Source of the DNA: Advenella faeciporci | GTDB lineage: Bacteria > Pseudomonadota > Gammaproteobacteria > Burkholderiales > Burkholderiaceae_B | Length of the DNA: 64,000 nt | NCBI RefSeq assembly: GCF_014652395.1 | Contig: NZ_BMYS01000003.1 | Span: 124,613 to 188,612, forward strand | Direction of reading: 5' to 3' | Notes under the pieces: generated by a model | The model's input: only the letters and a program-made list of their open reading frames with translations | What the model was told of the DNA's origin: nothing | Database searches by the model: none | Program-made: the position numbers and the translations under genes | In this document: positions 19,053-28,217 of the stretch, one piece after another | Position numbering within the stretch: position 1 is the stretch's first letter | Layout: each line of letters begins with the position of its first letter

Positions 19053-19817
19053 CTAGTTTAAACTATTTCTGTAATGATATTGATCAGTCAGGTAAATTCC
19101 CCTGCGAATTTCCATGGGGCGATCTCCATAAGTGTATGAGACCCGATCCACCTGCAACAAAGGAAAACCCTCAGAAACATTAAGAAAATCAGCCATTTGC
19201 GAACTTGCTGCAATAGCCCTGATTTTCTCTTCCGCCCGAATCATGCTGACACCAAATTTTGTTTCAAACAATCCATAAAGCGGCCCCTTGTTATGAGTCA
19301 ATATCTCGCTGGTAAGCCCTTTGAAAACATCAGCGGGGAGCCAGATCTCATCAATAACACTTGGCCGGTTACCCAGATTCATAAGGCGCTTTATATATAT
19401 AAGCGCATCTCCAGAGCGAATCTCAAGCATGCGGGCCATTTCCTGCGTTGCCTTTTGCCGGCTGCATTCAAGTATTGTACTTTGCGCACGTTGGGTATTT
19501 TCGGGATTGTCTGGAGTAAGCCGCAAAAAACGGTAACGAACCTGGGCTTCATGGTGGGTGGCAACAAAAGTACCTTTGCCTTGACGCCTGATCAACAGAT
19601 TCTCGGCAGCCAGCTCATCAATAGCCTTGCGCACGGTTCCCTGACTGACCTGAAACCGTGAGGCAAGGTCAAGTTCACTGGGAATGCTTTCACCGGGCTT
19701 CCATTCACCGGCATGCAAACTTTGTACAAGCAATGCTTTGATTTGCTTGTACAAAGGACTGAAAGCGGCGCCACTAATGGCTGCCCCCTTGCCGGTGGAG
19801 GATGATGAAACTGACAT
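19053..19817 (-). CDS. GntR-family transcriptional regulator, HutC/UTRA subfamily
   Basis: A 254-aa regulator with an N-terminal winged helix (about 10-78; PLYKQIKALL, PSELDLASRFQVSQGTVRKAIDELAAENLL) and a C-terminal UTRA ligand-binding domain (about 95-250). It lies between sdhC and mdh, where a GntR protein is commonly found in Burkholderiales, and its upstream region contains a perfect 12-bp palindrome that recurs before acnB. Control of TCA-cycle genes and of itself is therefore inferred. I prefer ATG 19817 (MSVSSSST) since the usual N-terminus is short; ATG 19856 would add 13 residues and cannot be excluded. Confidence 0.85.
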   Translation of the reverse strand: MSVSSSSTGKGAAISGAAFSPLYKQIKALLVQSLHAGEWKPGESIPSELDLASRFQVSQGTVRKAIDELAAENLLIRRQGKGTFVATHHEAQVRYRFLRLTPDNPENTQRAQSTILECSRQKATQEMARMLEIRSGDALIYIKRLMNLGNRPSVIDEIWLPADVFKGLTSEILTHNKGPLYGLFETKFGVSMIRAEEKIRAIAASSQMADFLNVSEGFPLLQVDRVSYTYGDRPMEIRRGIYLTDQYHYRNSLN

Positions 19818-19884
19818 ATTTACAGAATAATGAAAACCTGAATTAACGTGCAACATTATTTCACACCTAAGGGTTTATGTCTAT

Positions 19885-19912
19885 TCTTATATAAGATATA
19901 AGTTATAAGACA
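19885..19912. promoter_or_regulatory. Putative GntR operator in the GntR-mdh intergenic region
   Basis: TCTTATATAAGA (19885-19896) is a perfect 12-bp palindrome, followed by further ATAAG half-sites up to ATAAGAC at 19912. The same 12-mer occurs at 29526 before acnB. Position between a GntR gene and mdh suggests an autoregulatory operator shared by both genes. Confidence 0.6.
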
Positions 19913-20059
19913 ATTTGACGAAAAGCGGATTTTATTCTAAGATTATTGGCAATTATCAATAAGAGTTTTCATGAATAATCCGGTACCGCTATTGGTTTGC
20001 CGCATACGCTCTTAAGGCTCTTATCTCTTTACGTTCATACCTATTTTGGAGAAACATTT

Positions 20060-21049
20060 ATGTCCAAGCCAGCCCTGCGCGTTGCTGTTACTGGTGCTGC
20101 CGGTCAAATCGGTTACGCATTGCTATTTCGTATTGCCTCAGGCGAAATGTTAGGAAAAGACCAGCCGGTCATTTTGCAACTGCTTGAAATCCCAGACGAA
20201 AAAGCACAAAAAGCACTTAAAGGCGTTATGATGGAACTGGACGATTGTGCATTCCCTCTATTGCAGGAAATGACCGCTCACAGCGACCCCATGACTGCAT
20301 TCAAAGATGCTGACGTTGCCTTGCTGGTGGGTGCACGCCCCCGCGGCCCAGGCATGGAGCGTAAAGACCTGTTGCAAGTCAATGCGCAAATCTTTACCGC
20401 TCAAGGTAAAGCCCTTAACGCCGTGGCAAGCCGCGATGTAAAAGTGCTGGTTGTTGGTAACCCCGCCAACACCAACGCCTATATTGCCATGAAGTCTGCC
20501 CCAGACCTGCCTGCCAAAAACTTCACCGCCATGTTGCGTCTGGATCACAACCGTGCGCTTACCCAGCTGGCCCAGAAATCTGGCAAAGCGGTTAAAGACA
20601 TCGAAAACCTCATCGTATGGGGCAACCACTCTCCCACCATGTACCCTGACACCCGTTTTGCCACGGTCAATGGCGAGTCTCTGGATAAGCTCATCAACGA
20701 CGAAACCTGGAACCGTGAAACCTTCATTCCTACAGTGGGTAAACGTGGCGCAGCGATTATCGAAGCACGTGGCCTGTCTTCAGCCGCATCGGCAGCCAAT
20801 GCCGCCATTGACCACATCCGCGACTGGATGCTGGGTTCAAACGGCAAATGGGTCACCATGGGTATTCCATCAGATGGTTCTTATGGCATCCCTGAAGGCA
20901 TCATCTATGGTGTGCCAGTCACTACCGAAAACGGCGAGTACAAACGTGTTGAAGGCCTGGAAATTGATGCATTCTCTCGTGAGCGCATGGATTTCACCCT
21001 CAATGAATTGCTTGAAGAGCGTGACGGGGTAGCCGACCTGCTTAAATAA
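20060..21049 (+). CDS. mdh: Malate dehydrogenase
   Basis: The 329-aa NAD-dependent enzyme interconverts malate and oxaloacetate. [18 protein letters not shown] is the nucleotide-binding site; [14 protein letters not shown] carries substrate-binding arginines; LRLDHNRA and VIWGNHSPT hold the catalytic Asp/His pair. ATG 20060 ([15 protein letters not shown]) has a GGAG ribosome site; the in-frame extension to 19997 is unlikely. It is divergent from the GntR gene and closed by a terminator. Confidence 0.97.
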   Translation: MSKPALRVAVTGAAGQIGYALLFRIASGEMLGKDQPVILQLLEIPDEKAQKALKGVMMELDDCAFPLLQEMTAHSDPMTAFKDADVALLVGARPRGPGMERKDLLQVNAQIFTAQGKALNAVASRDVKVLVVGNPANTNAYIAMKSAPDLPAKNFTAMLRLDHNRALTQLAQKSGKAVKDIENLIVWGNHSPTMYPDTRFATVNGESLDKLINDETWNRETFIPTVGKRGAAIIEARGLSSAASAANAAIDHIRDWMLGSNGKWVTMGIPSDGSYGIPEGIIYGVPVTTENGEYKRVEGLEIDAFSRERMDFTLNELLEERDGVADLLK

Positions 21050-21058
21050 TGCAGTGAA

Positions 21059-21089
21059 AAAATAGCCACTATCAAGTGGCTATTTTTTT
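21059..21089 (+). terminator. Terminator after mdh
   Basis: AATAGCCACT and AGTGGCTATT pair around a 4-nt loop, followed by a T run, 10 bp after the mdh stop. Confidence 0.9.
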
Positions 21090-21433
21090 AGGCTTTACCT
21101 TATTGATTAAATACAACAGTTAGCTTCTTTTGCATCAATATCCTTGAGGACGTTCTCACCGATGTCGGCAGACGCATCAAGCCATCTTTCAAACAGGCAT
21201 ACGGATCGTAGCCGTTCAGGTCAGGGCCACCCAGCGTTTCAGACTGTCATCCAGGGCTCGGACAATGCCCGTATTATCGAGCAACACATCGACAACAAGA
21301 TCATTTGTCCAACCGCCAATTATATTGGCCCCGATGATCAACAATCCGTTGTCATCAATATACGCTCATTGCTCATATCCTTATCACGGGCGGGTCCTTT
21401 TATGAACCCACCCATTTTTAAAGAGTAAGCTAT
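21090..21433. other. Gene-free stretch between mdh and prpD with decayed sequence
   Basis: No intact gene is supported. The minus strand holds an IS66-like fragment (21163-21228) and, upstream of it in another frame, a 49-codon open stretch containing GLLIIGANIIGGWTNDLVV that I do not recognise. A plus-strand open frame of 94 codons at 21144-21428 has no recognisable features and is probably chance. The prpD ribosome site is at the right end. Confidence 0.6.
21163..21228 (-). pseudogene. Decayed IS66-type transposase C-terminal fragment
   Basis: One minus-strand frame reads LNGYDPYACLKDGLMRLP, very close to the LNGxDPYAYLKDVLxRLPT motif near the C-terminus of IS66-family TnpC transposases as I remember it. 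The frame is broken by stops on the upstream side, and no terminal repeats or accessory tnpA/tnpB genes are visible. It is read as the scar of an old IS insertion. Confidence 0.55.
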
Positions 21434-22885
21434 ATGTCCAGTCATATTTCAAATGTACATCCCGAGCCAGATCAGGTTCTGGTTGATATTGTCGATTACG
21501 TCCTGAATTACAACATCGAAAGTACCGTTGCCTATGAAACCGCACGTAACTGTCTGATCGATACCCTGGGTTGTGGTCTTGAAGCCCTGGAATACCCCGC
21601 CTGCCGCAAACTGCTGGGCCCTATCATTCCTGGCACTGTTGTACCCAATGGCGCCAAGATTCCCGGCACACAATTCCAGCTTGACCCTGTCCAGGCCGCC
21701 TTCAATATTGGCACCATGATCCGCTGGCTAGATTTCAACGACACCTGGCTGGCTGCTGAATGGGGTCACCCATCCGACAATCTGGGTGGCATTCTGGCTA
21801 CCGCCGACTGGCTGTCACGTAACGCTGTCGCCGTTGGTAAAGCGCCGCTCACCATGCATGACGTGCTGACCGGCATGATCAAGGCACACGAAATCCAGGG
21901 TTGTATTGCCCTTGAAAACTCTTTCAACAAAGTGGGTCTTGACCACGTTGTACTGGTAAAAGTGGCATCCACCGCTGTAGTCGCAAAAATGCTGGGCCTT
22001 GATCGCGAAGAAGTCATCAATGCCGTGTCACTGGCATGGGTTGATGGCCAAAGCCTGCGCACCTATCGTCATGCCCCCAACACAGGTAGCCGCAAATCAT
22101 GGGCAGCCGGTGATGCCACCAGCCGTGCCGTTCGCCTTGCATTAATCGCAAAAACCGGTGAAATGGGCTATCCATCCGTGTTAACCACCAAAACATGGGG
22201 CTTTTACGATGTGCTGTTTAACGGTCAGCCTTTTAAATTCCAGCGTCCTTACGGCAGCTACGTCATGGAAAACGTCTTATTCAAGATTTCTTTCCCTGCA
22301 GAATTTCACTCACAAACTGCCGTTGAGTGTGCCATGGATATTCATCAGAAGTTAAACGCAGCTGGCAAAACCGCAGAAGACATCAAGCAAATCACCATTC
22401 GTACCCACGAGGCGTGCATTCGCATCATCGACAAAAAAGGTCCGCTTAACAACCCGGCCGACCGCGACCACTGCATCCAGTACATGGTTGCCGTACCTGT
22501 TTTGTTTGGTCGCCTGACCGCCGCAGACTACGAAGACGGCATTGCTGCAGACCCACGCATTGACGCCCTTCGCGACAAGATTGTCTGCGTAGAAGACCCC
22601 GCCTTCACGGCCGACTACCACGATCCGGAAAAACGCTCCATCGCTAACGCCCTAACTGTTGAATTCAACGATGGCAGCAAACTGGAAGAGATTGTTTGCG
22701 AGTACCCAATCGGTCACAAACGTCGTCGGACCGATGGCATCCCGCTGCTAGAGGACAAATTCCGCACGAATCTGGCTCGTGTATTCCCAGGCAGGCAGCA
22801 AAACCGCATCCTTGAGGTTTCTCTGGATCAAAAAGCACTGGAAGCAATGCCTGTCCACGAATACATTGATTTGTACGTCATCTAA
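21434..22885 (+). CDS. prpD: MmgE/PrpD-family 2-methylcitrate dehydratase
   Basis: The 483-aa protein matches PrpD, which dehydrates 2-methylcitrate in propionate degradation; some members also act on citrate. Family features include [40 protein letters not shown], the [16 protein letters not shown] stretch and [20 protein letters not shown]. It stands alone here: prpB and prpC are not in the window. Its place between mdh and acnB suggests a link to TCA metabolism, for example as an auxiliary aconitase-like dehydratase; this is inference. The ATG is preceded by AAAGAGTAAG. Confidence 0.9.
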   Translation: MSSHISNVHPEPDQVLVDIVDYVLNYNIESTVAYETARNCLIDTLGCGLEALEYPACRKLLGPIIPGTVVPNGAKIPGTQFQLDPVQAAFNIGTMIRWLDFNDTWLAAEWGHPSDNLGGILATADWLSRNAVAVGKAPLTMHDVLTGMIKAHEIQGCIALENSFNKVGLDHVVLVKVASTAVVAKMLGLDREEVINAVSLAWVDGQSLRTYRHAPNTGSRKSWAAGDATSRAVRLALIAKTGEMGYPSVLTTKTWGFYDVLFNGQPFKFQRPYGSYVMENVLFKISFPAEFHSQTAVECAMDIHQKLNAAGKTAEDIKQITIRTHEACIRIIDKKGPLNNPADRDHCIQYMVAVPVLFGRLTAADYEDGIAADPRIDALRDKIVCVEDPAFTADYHDPEKRSIANALTVEFNDGSKLEEIVCEYPIGHKRRRTDGIPLLEDKFRTNLARVFPGRQQNRILEVSLDQKALEAMPVHEYIDLYVI

Positions 22886-22896
22886 CAGCCTGTTTT

Positions 22897-22929
22897 AACC
22901 CGCTGATAAAATTGTTTTATTAGCGGGCT
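22897..22929 (+). terminator. Hairpin after prpD
   Basis: ACCCGCTGATAAAA and TTTTATTAGCGGG form a long stem with one mismatch, 11 bp past the prpD stop. The T run is short, so termination strength is uncertain. Confidence 0.55.
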
Positions 22930-22977
22930 TACAGGACACAAAAAAACCTCTTTTGGCTGGCCTCCCAAAACTGGAAT

Positions 22978-23355
22978 TTATTCAAATGTTGATGTTCCCG
23001 TTCCCGTAGAGGCATAGGTGAACATATTGGCTTTTTTTGAAGAAGCCAGTTTTATGAATGACTCTATGCTATCAACCTGGATCTTGTTGTTTACGGTAAA
23101 AATAAGCGGTGTTTCAGCTACCAATGCGATGGGCACCAAATCAGAAGCATCATAAGACAATTTTTTATAAAGCATTGGGTTCAATAATAATGTTGAACCC
23201 GTTGCCATCAAAATGGTGTATCCATCAGGCTTAGAAGTGGTAACCTGTTTCGCCCTCAAGGCAGTCTTTGCACCAGGTTTATTTTCAACTACTACAACCT
23301 GCTTTATTTGCTTTTCCAAACCATGAGCAATAGAACGGCTAATATTGAGTATCAC
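22978..23355 (-). pseudogene. Truncated TctC/Bug-family solute-binding protein
   Basis: The 125 codons resemble the first third of tripartite tricarboxylate transporter binding proteins: VVVVENKPGAKTALRAKQV, SKPDGYTILMATGSTLLLNP, and the segment ending TYASTGTGTSTFE just before a stop. About 30 N-terminal residues, including the signal peptide, and roughly 180 C-terminal residues of the usual 320 are missing. The GTG start is arbitrary. It lies directly downstream of a LysR gene in an acyl-CoA dehydrogenase cluster, where such binding proteins often occur. I treat it as a non-functional fragment. Confidence 0.8.
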
Positions 23356-23399
23356 TCATTGGACACATTATCACTCATTCGACAAATTCCACATTCAAA

Positions 23400-24290
23400 C
23401 TACGAATACAAGCTTATTGCCAAATCCAGAAATTTTATTGTGGCAATAGTGGCGGTGTTTTTTTTGTGTATCAGAGCAAAACCAATTCGCCTAATGTCAG
23501 ACTCATCCAGCAACTTAAGATAAGCCAAGTTCTTTTTAAGCTTTGTTTGCATAACTACAGATGGTACCAATGCGATGCCTACTCCACTTTCAACCAAGGC
23601 CAGTACGGTATCTACCTGAATAGCTATTTGGACTACCCGTGGAATAAAGCCAGCCCCCTGACAAGCAGACATAACAGCATGATGCAGACCTCGGGCATAA
23701 TCCGGGGAATACACGATAAATGGGTAATCGGCCAGTTCCTTCAAACAAACAGAGCGGCCCTCCAGTTCATGCCTCTTGGGTACAGCCAAAACGAAATTGT
23801 CTTTTTCCAGCTGAATCATATCCACGGCCGTGTCATCCAGCACAGGCGTACGAATCAGGCCTACATCGAGCTTGCCAGCTTCCACATCCTGAACAATCCG
23901 GCTGGAAATCCCCTCAGTAAAATTCAGTTCGACATTTTCATATTTCTGCCTGAAGGCCTGAACCAGGTTTTGCAGCAATCCTTGGGTGACTGACCCCACA
24001 AAACCAATATGCAAAACCCCTCTAGTTCCTTCCTTGATTTCATCTGCCGTGTGCTGCAATTGTTCTGCAAAATGAAGCAAGCGCATGGCATCCGCATGGA
24101 TTTGTTTTCCTTCCTGCGTCAAGGAAACTCCTTTGGGCGTTCGCTCAAACAAACGCAATCCCAACTCGGCCTCCAGTTTTTGAATGGATACCGATAAAGG
24201 GGGCTGGGCAATATGCAATTTTTCAGCGGCCTTATGAAAATTCAAGGTTTCAGCCAGCACCAAAAAATGACGGATCCGACGCAGGTCCAT
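23400..24290 (-). CDS. LysR-family transcriptional regulator
   Basis: A 296-aa LysR protein: winged helix at about 1-60 (RRIRHFLVLAETLNFHKAAEKLHIAQPPLSVSIQKLE is the core, split at the turn) and a type 2 periplasmic-binding-like effector domain from about 90. AGGAA precedes the ATG. It lies downstream of, and on the same strand as, two acyl-CoA dehydrogenase genes and a MaoC gene, and upstream of the TctC fragment, so it may control that catabolic block. The ligand is unknown. Confidence 0.88.
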   Translation of the reverse strand: MDLRRIRHFLVLAETLNFHKAAEKLHIAQPPLSVSIQKLEAELGLRLFERTPKGVSLTQEGKQIHADAMRLLHFAEQLQHTADEIKEGTRGVLHIGFVGSVTQGLLQNLVQAFRQKYENVELNFTEGISSRIVQDVEAGKLDVGLIRTPVLDDTAVDMIQLEKDNFVLAVPKRHELEGRSVCLKELADYPFIVYSPDYARGLHHAVMSACQGAGFIPRVVQIAIQVDTVLALVESGVGIALVPSVVMQTKLKKNLAYLKLLDESDIRRIGFALIHKKNTATIATIKFLDLAISLYS

Positions 24291-24406
24291 ATTAATTCCT
24301 GTAATGTAATATTTTTAATGATATCTAAAGAATATTAAAAAAGAACCTAAATAAGTAATACTGCCAGCGCCGCTGAATCATCTGACATTTTGCCTCCTGA
24401 AAAAAA

Positions 24407-25438
24407 TCACCATCCCGGGCACAGCTCTCCAGTTAACATTGAAAAAACCGTTTCACCCTCTTGCCCCAATACGTGATGGCCCAACTTTTTAGCCCAGCAG
24501 GATTGGGTTCCTGCCTCACTCCTGAACTCCCGTACACGTCGGGTATAAAAATGCAAGGCGTACTCTTCGGTAATACCAATTGCCCCATGAACCGCATGGG
24601 CAATATCGGCCACCTGATCGGACACAAAACTGACCTGATATTTGGCTATGGCCAACAAATTGGGATCTGACCGATTATTGTTACTATTACATGCAATTTG
24701 AGCTGCCATGCGCGCTGCCCATACGTGCTCTGCCAGCACACTGATTTGATGTTGAATAGCCTGGAACTTGCTTAAAGGCCTGCCAAATTGCTGCCGTTGA
24801 TTGGCATATTCCAGCGTCATTTCAAATATTTTTTCCATGGCACCCACACTGGGCAGCAGTGTCGCCAAGGAAGCCAGGTTAAGCAATTCATCCAAAGCCC
24901 GCGCAGACACATCCAGCTCAATCGTCTCTTCCAGACGCCAGCTTACACTGGCAAACAACCCTGCGTGATAAACCTCATTAACCACTGCCTTTTCCTGGGT
25001 CAGCAAATAGCATCTCTGGTTGGCCAACACCAAAAAACTGGCTGCCTGGTGACCAAAAGGCAATTTATTAATCACTATCCGCCCTTGCCCTTCGGAGACT
25101 TTCACCCCCATTGTGGCAATTGCAATAGATCCATCGGGCACAGTCAGCCGATTGTTATCCAGCCATCCCCTGGCTAGCAGAGTACTGGCAAAAGGAACAG
25201 GCAGGTTAAAATATCCTTCCAGCTTAAACAGATTTCCCGCTTCTTTCAGACTCAGCCCTGCCCCTCCTTTTTCTTCAGTCAGCATCACATCCAGAAAACC
25301 GGAAGCCGCTATTTCTGACCAGATCGCTTCATAATCAGCGCTCGACAAATCCAGGCTGTTGCCATACTTTTCAGAAATATCGGCAAACAACCGGCCCACA
25401 GCCTCATCAAAAAGATTATCCATACTTGAATTGTCCAT
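24407..25438 (-). CDS. Acyl-CoA dehydrogenase-like protein, second subunit of a probable heteromeric pair
   Basis: A 343-aa acyl-CoA dehydrogenase-fold protein, shorter than the usual 380. FDEAVGRLFADISEKYG and WSEIAASGFLDVMLTEEKGGAG form the N-terminal domain; the C-terminal domain has ANQRQQFGRPLSKFQAIQHQ and HGAIGITEEYALHFYTRR, the position normally filled by QxxGGxGY. It starts 13 bp after the 383-aa partner gene. Two short, divergent dehydrogenases in tandem followed by or preceded by MaoC proteins recall the alpha2beta2 enzymes of steroid side-chain degradation. Substrate unknown. Confidence 0.82.
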   Translation of the reverse strand: MDNSSMDNLFDEAVGRLFADISEKYGNSLDLSSADYEAIWSEIAASGFLDVMLTEEKGGAGLSLKEAGNLFKLEGYFNLPVPFASTLLARGWLDNNRLTVPDGSIAIATMGVKVSEGQGRIVINKLPFGHQAASFLVLANQRCYLLTQEKAVVNEVYHAGLFASVSWRLEETIELDVSARALDELLNLASLATLLPSVGAMEKIFEMTLEYANQRQQFGRPLSKFQAIQHQISVLAEHVWAARMAAQIACNSNNNRSDPNLLAIAKYQVSFVSDQVADIAHAVHGAIGITEEYALHFYTRRVREFRSEAGTQSCWAKKLGHHVLGQEGETVFSMLTGELCPGW

Positions 25439-25450
25439 TATTGTCTCTTC

Positions 25451-26602
25451 TTACCGTAAGCCCAAACCCCGGGCAATAATGCCACGCAATATCTCGCGAG
25501 TACCACCACGCAAGGAATAGGAAGGACATACCTGATCCACCAAGGCCAGGGTCTTGATCAGCTCCACCGAAGGAGTCCATTCGGGATGTTGACCCATGCA
25601 ATCAGCGATCAACTTGGGAATTTCCTGTTCAAGTCCAGTACCATAATCCTTAACCAGCGATGCCTCTACCGAAGGATTTTCACCCTTGGCCAGTTTGCTG
25701 GTAATCGCCAAAGACATGGTTCTCAATACAGCAAGCCGGGCAACAATACCACCCAGAGTTACCTGCACATGCTCGGACTCCCAGCCTTGCTGCCGGCATT
25801 CTTTCAGGAAACACTCCACCAGGGCCATACTGGAATAAATACGCTCTGGACCACTGCGCTCAAAGGCCAATTCGGCATTGACCTGTTCCCAGCCATCGCC
25901 TTCATTGCCAATCAGGGCTTCATCGTCCAGCTGAACATCCGTAAAAAACACCTCTGAAAAGTGCGCATCACCAGCTACATCAACAATAGGACGAACGGTT
26001 ACGCCAGGCAAGCTCAAATCAATTATTACCTGAGACAATCCTTTATGCCGGTCTGAAGATTCTCCGGAGGTGCGCACCAAAGCAATCATATAGTGTGATT
26101 TATGCGCATTGGTCGTCCAGATTTTGCTGCCATTCAGCAGCCAGCCTTTATCATTCCTGTCCGCCCTTGATTTGATACTGGCCAAATCAGAACCCGAATT
26201 GGGCTCGCTCATGCCAATACAGAAAAATGCGTCACCCTTGCAAATTTTAGGCAGATAAAACTGCTTATGTGCCTCAGTCCCATAGCGCAAGATTAATGGC
26301 CCACTTTGACGGTCGGCAATCCAGTGAGCGGATACCGGTGCCCCCGCCCCCAACAGTTCTTCAGACAACACGAATCGTGAAAAGTAACCACGCTCGGCAC
26401 CCCCATACTTTTTAGGCAAGGTTAGCCCAAGCCAACCTTTTGATGCCAGCTTCTTACTGAAACCGGCATCAAAACCCATCCATGAGCGGGCCCGGGCATA
26501 GGCATCCATACCTTGCGTGGCCTCTTTAACAAAAGCCCGCAGTTCGTTTCGGAATTGGTTTTCTTCTTCGGGCAGATAAGCCAGGTCAAGAACATCAAGC
26601 AT
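25451..26602 (-). CDS. Acyl-CoA dehydrogenase, first subunit of a probable heteromeric pair
   Basis: A 383-aa FAD-dependent acyl-CoA dehydrogenase with TLPKKYGGAERGYFSRFVLSEE, the FAD/substrate-binding IGMSEPNSGSDLASIKSRA and WLLNGSKIWTTNAHKSHY. Near the C-terminus the usual YEGTxEIxR is replaced by LRGGTREILRGIIARGLG, so the standard catalytic glutamate before GT is absent; this is common in subunits of heterotetrameric dehydrogenases such as the mycobacterial ChsE type. ATG 26602 is chosen over an in-frame TTG at 26611 for better spacing to AGG. It lies between the MaoC gene and the partner dehydrogenase. Confidence 0.88.
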   Translation of the reverse strand: MLDVLDLAYLPEEENQFRNELRAFVKEATQGMDAYARARSWMGFDAGFSKKLASKGWLGLTLPKKYGGAERGYFSRFVLSEELLGAGAPVSAHWIADRQSGPLILRYGTEAHKQFYLPKICKGDAFFCIGMSEPNSGSDLASIKSRADRNDKGWLLNGSKIWTTNAHKSHYMIALVRTSGESSDRHKGLSQVIIDLSLPGVTVRPIVDVAGDAHFSEVFFTDVQLDDEALIGNEGDGWEQVNAELAFERSGPERIYSSMALVECFLKECRQQGWESEHVQVTLGGIVARLAVLRTMSLAITSKLAKGENPSVEASLVKDYGTGLEQEIPKLIADCMGQHPEWTPSVELIKTLALVDQVCPSYSLRGGTREILRGIIARGLGLR

Positions 26603-26654
26603 AATTAACAACCTGTTTGATTCAATCCAAAATTATTACTTACACTGTTATCAA

Positions 26655-27113
26655 TTAACGTCCCGACAGCATGCGGGTGACGTCATAAGTAATCACAATC
26701 ACATCATCCTGATTTTTAATATCCACCCGCGTTGATACCACTGCACGGTTCAGTTTGGACGTTGGACGCACCTGGGTTACTTCCACTTCGGCCCAAACGG
26801 TATCGCCGGCCACTACCGGCGCCAGCATTTTTTTATGAACCTCCAGCAAAGCCAAACCAGTGCCCTGCACCATGGTTTGCATCAACAAACCTTCAATAAT
26901 GCTGTAAGTTAGTGCCCCAGGCACCGGACGCCCCTTGATGGCACCCGCATTAAACGTTTTATCAATGAAAATGGTTTCAAGCATCCCAGTGACACTAATA
27001 AAATTGACGATATCGGTTTCTGTAATGGTACGTTTGAAAGTTTTGAATTTTTGTCCCACTACCAAGTCTTGCCAGTAAAAACCTTCGCCCAATAATTTTG
27101 CTTCCTGTGTCAT
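26655..27113 (-). CDS. MaoC-like hotdog-fold dehydratase
   Basis: A 152-aa MaoC-domain protein, single hotdog fold, resembling enoyl-CoA hydratases. FKRTITETDIVNFISVTGM matches the substrate-binding start of the fold; the usual hydratase HxxxxD dyad (normally after DIxxHxD) reads IFIDKTFNAGAIKG here, without a clear histidine, so hydratase activity is not certain. AGGAGAG precedes the ATG. It is the first gene of an operon with two acyl-CoA dehydrogenases, consistent with beta-oxidation-like breakdown of an unusual acyl-CoA. Confidence 0.82.
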   Translation of the reverse strand: MTQEAKLLGEGFYWQDLVVGQKFKTFKRTITETDIVNFISVTGMLETIFIDKTFNAGAIKGRPVPGALTYSIIEGLLMQTMVQGTGLALLEVHKKMLAPVVAGDTVWAEVEVTQVRPTSKLNRAVVSTRVDIKNQDDVIVITYDVTRMLSGR

Positions 27114-27376
27114 TGTCTCTCTCCTGTTTTAAGTATTTTTCACCAGTAATTGTACTGATGCGTTCTTGATAATATTTATAGCTACTGTGCCTATCCTAGC
27201 TTTGCCTGTATCAAATAAAAAATAAAGGGTAATATCAATTGCGATACCCGTCTAATATTAATTAAAAATCAAATGATACTGAATTGATATCACCAAAAAA
27301 CATGTTGCTCAACTTCGGTTAAAATCCCTCGTTGATTTATTACTTACAAGCCAACCCGAGACTTACTCTTTTCCTT

Positions 27377-27754
27377 ATGATTGAATTAATACTGACCTAC
27401 GCCATTGCAGTACTAATGGCCTGTTTTCTGATTGCTTCATTTTCGGGCCTCTACCTGATTTTCTTTTCCCTGAAACCCACCAATGACATGCTTAAGCATC
27501 CTTATTTAAGCATGCAGCCGTTCAATCGGTTTTCCCTGTCCATTCGCTGCTCGATCTTACTGGACTATTTTTTCAGGCTGTTTTTCCCCAATGTACAGTT
27601 CTGGCTGATTGGTCACGCCAACCGCATTTTGCCTCATGTCATTCCATCACAAGTCCCCGTTAAAATTAAATGGCCCTTGCTTGGGCTGTGGGGCTGTTGT
27701 TTTATTGGCATTCTTTGCATGTGCGTGGTGTGGGGTATTTTGCTTACCCGCTAA
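27377..27754 (+). CDS. Small membrane protein of unknown function
   Basis: The 125-aa protein has an N-terminal membrane segment (MIELILTYAIAVLMACFLIA and on to about residue 33) and a C-terminal one (WPLLGLWGCCFIGILCMCVV), with a basic, aromatic middle region. I do not recognise a family. ATG 27377 is preferred because it opens the first membrane segment; the frame stays open upstream to a TTG at 27332. No strong ribosome site is seen. It is divergent from the MaoC operon across about 260 bp of AT-rich DNA. Confidence 0.6.
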   Translation: MIELILTYAIAVLMACFLIASFSGLYLIFFSLKPTNDMLKHPYLSMQPFNRFSLSIRCSILLDYFFRLFFPNVQFWLIGHANRILPHVIPSQVPVKIKWPLLGLWGCCFIGILCMCVVWGILLTR

Positions 27755-27851
27755 AAACTGTATAAACCCTTGCGGCACTAAGCACTTCTTGGCTTGCCAC
27801 TGCGTAAAGTATTATCATAATGATATTCTTATCTTCACCCAAGGCAAGCCA

Positions 27852-28124
27852 ATGAGTTTATCTATCCAGCACCTTCCCGAACTGTCCCGTTTCCAGGCGG
27901 TTATTGATGGCCATATCTGCCTGATTGATTACCGGCTTGATGACAAAGTCATGCATGTTTTGCACACCTTGGTCCCCCAAGAGGTGGGCGGACGCGGTAT
28001 TGCTGCGGAAATGACCCGTTTTGCCCTGGAAACCGCCAGTAACAATAACTGGAAAGTTCACCCTGTCTGCTCGTATACCGTTGCCTATCTTAAACGGCAT
28101 CCTGAATACACTCATGTCCTTTAA
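27852..28124 (+). CDS. GNAT-family N-acetyltransferase, short YjdJ-type
   Basis: The 90-aa protein matches the small GNAT_acetyltr_2 family. MHVLHTLVPQEVGGRGIAAEMTRFALETA contains the acetyl-CoA-binding (R/Q)xxGxG/A loop as VGGRGIA (split here), and VHPVCSYTVAYLKRHPEY is the conserved C-terminal signature. The ATG at 27852 has AAGG upstream; a longer frame starting at 27609 overlaps the membrane-protein gene and is not used. Substrate unknown. It ends at a bidirectional terminator. Confidence 0.85.
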   Translation: MSLSIQHLPELSRFQAVIDGHICLIDYRLDDKVMHVLHTLVPQEVGGRGIAAEMTRFALETASNNNWKVHPVCSYTVAYLKRHPEYTHVL

Positions 28125-28147
28125 ACACTGTTCCTGTGGCAGCAAAG

Positions 28148-28177
28148 AAAAAAGCGTTCAGGGTTGAACGCTTTTTT
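28148..28177. terminator. Bidirectional terminator
   Basis: AAAAAAGCGTTCA and TTGAACGCTTTTTT pair around a GGG loop between the convergent GNAT gene and the 322-aa protein gene. Confidence 0.9.
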
Positions 28178-28217
28178 CATGCGGGCTTAAGATCGTACTA
28201 TTTGATCGTACTATTTC

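Noticed and set aside
21144-21428. 94-codon plus-strand frame between mdh and prpD
   Set aside because: No ribosome site or recognisable motif; it overlaps the decayed IS66 fragment in reverse.
27609-28124. Long version of the GNAT protein (171 codons)
   Set aside because: The extra N-terminal part lies within the upstream membrane-protein gene in another frame; the ATG at 27852 gives the normal family length.
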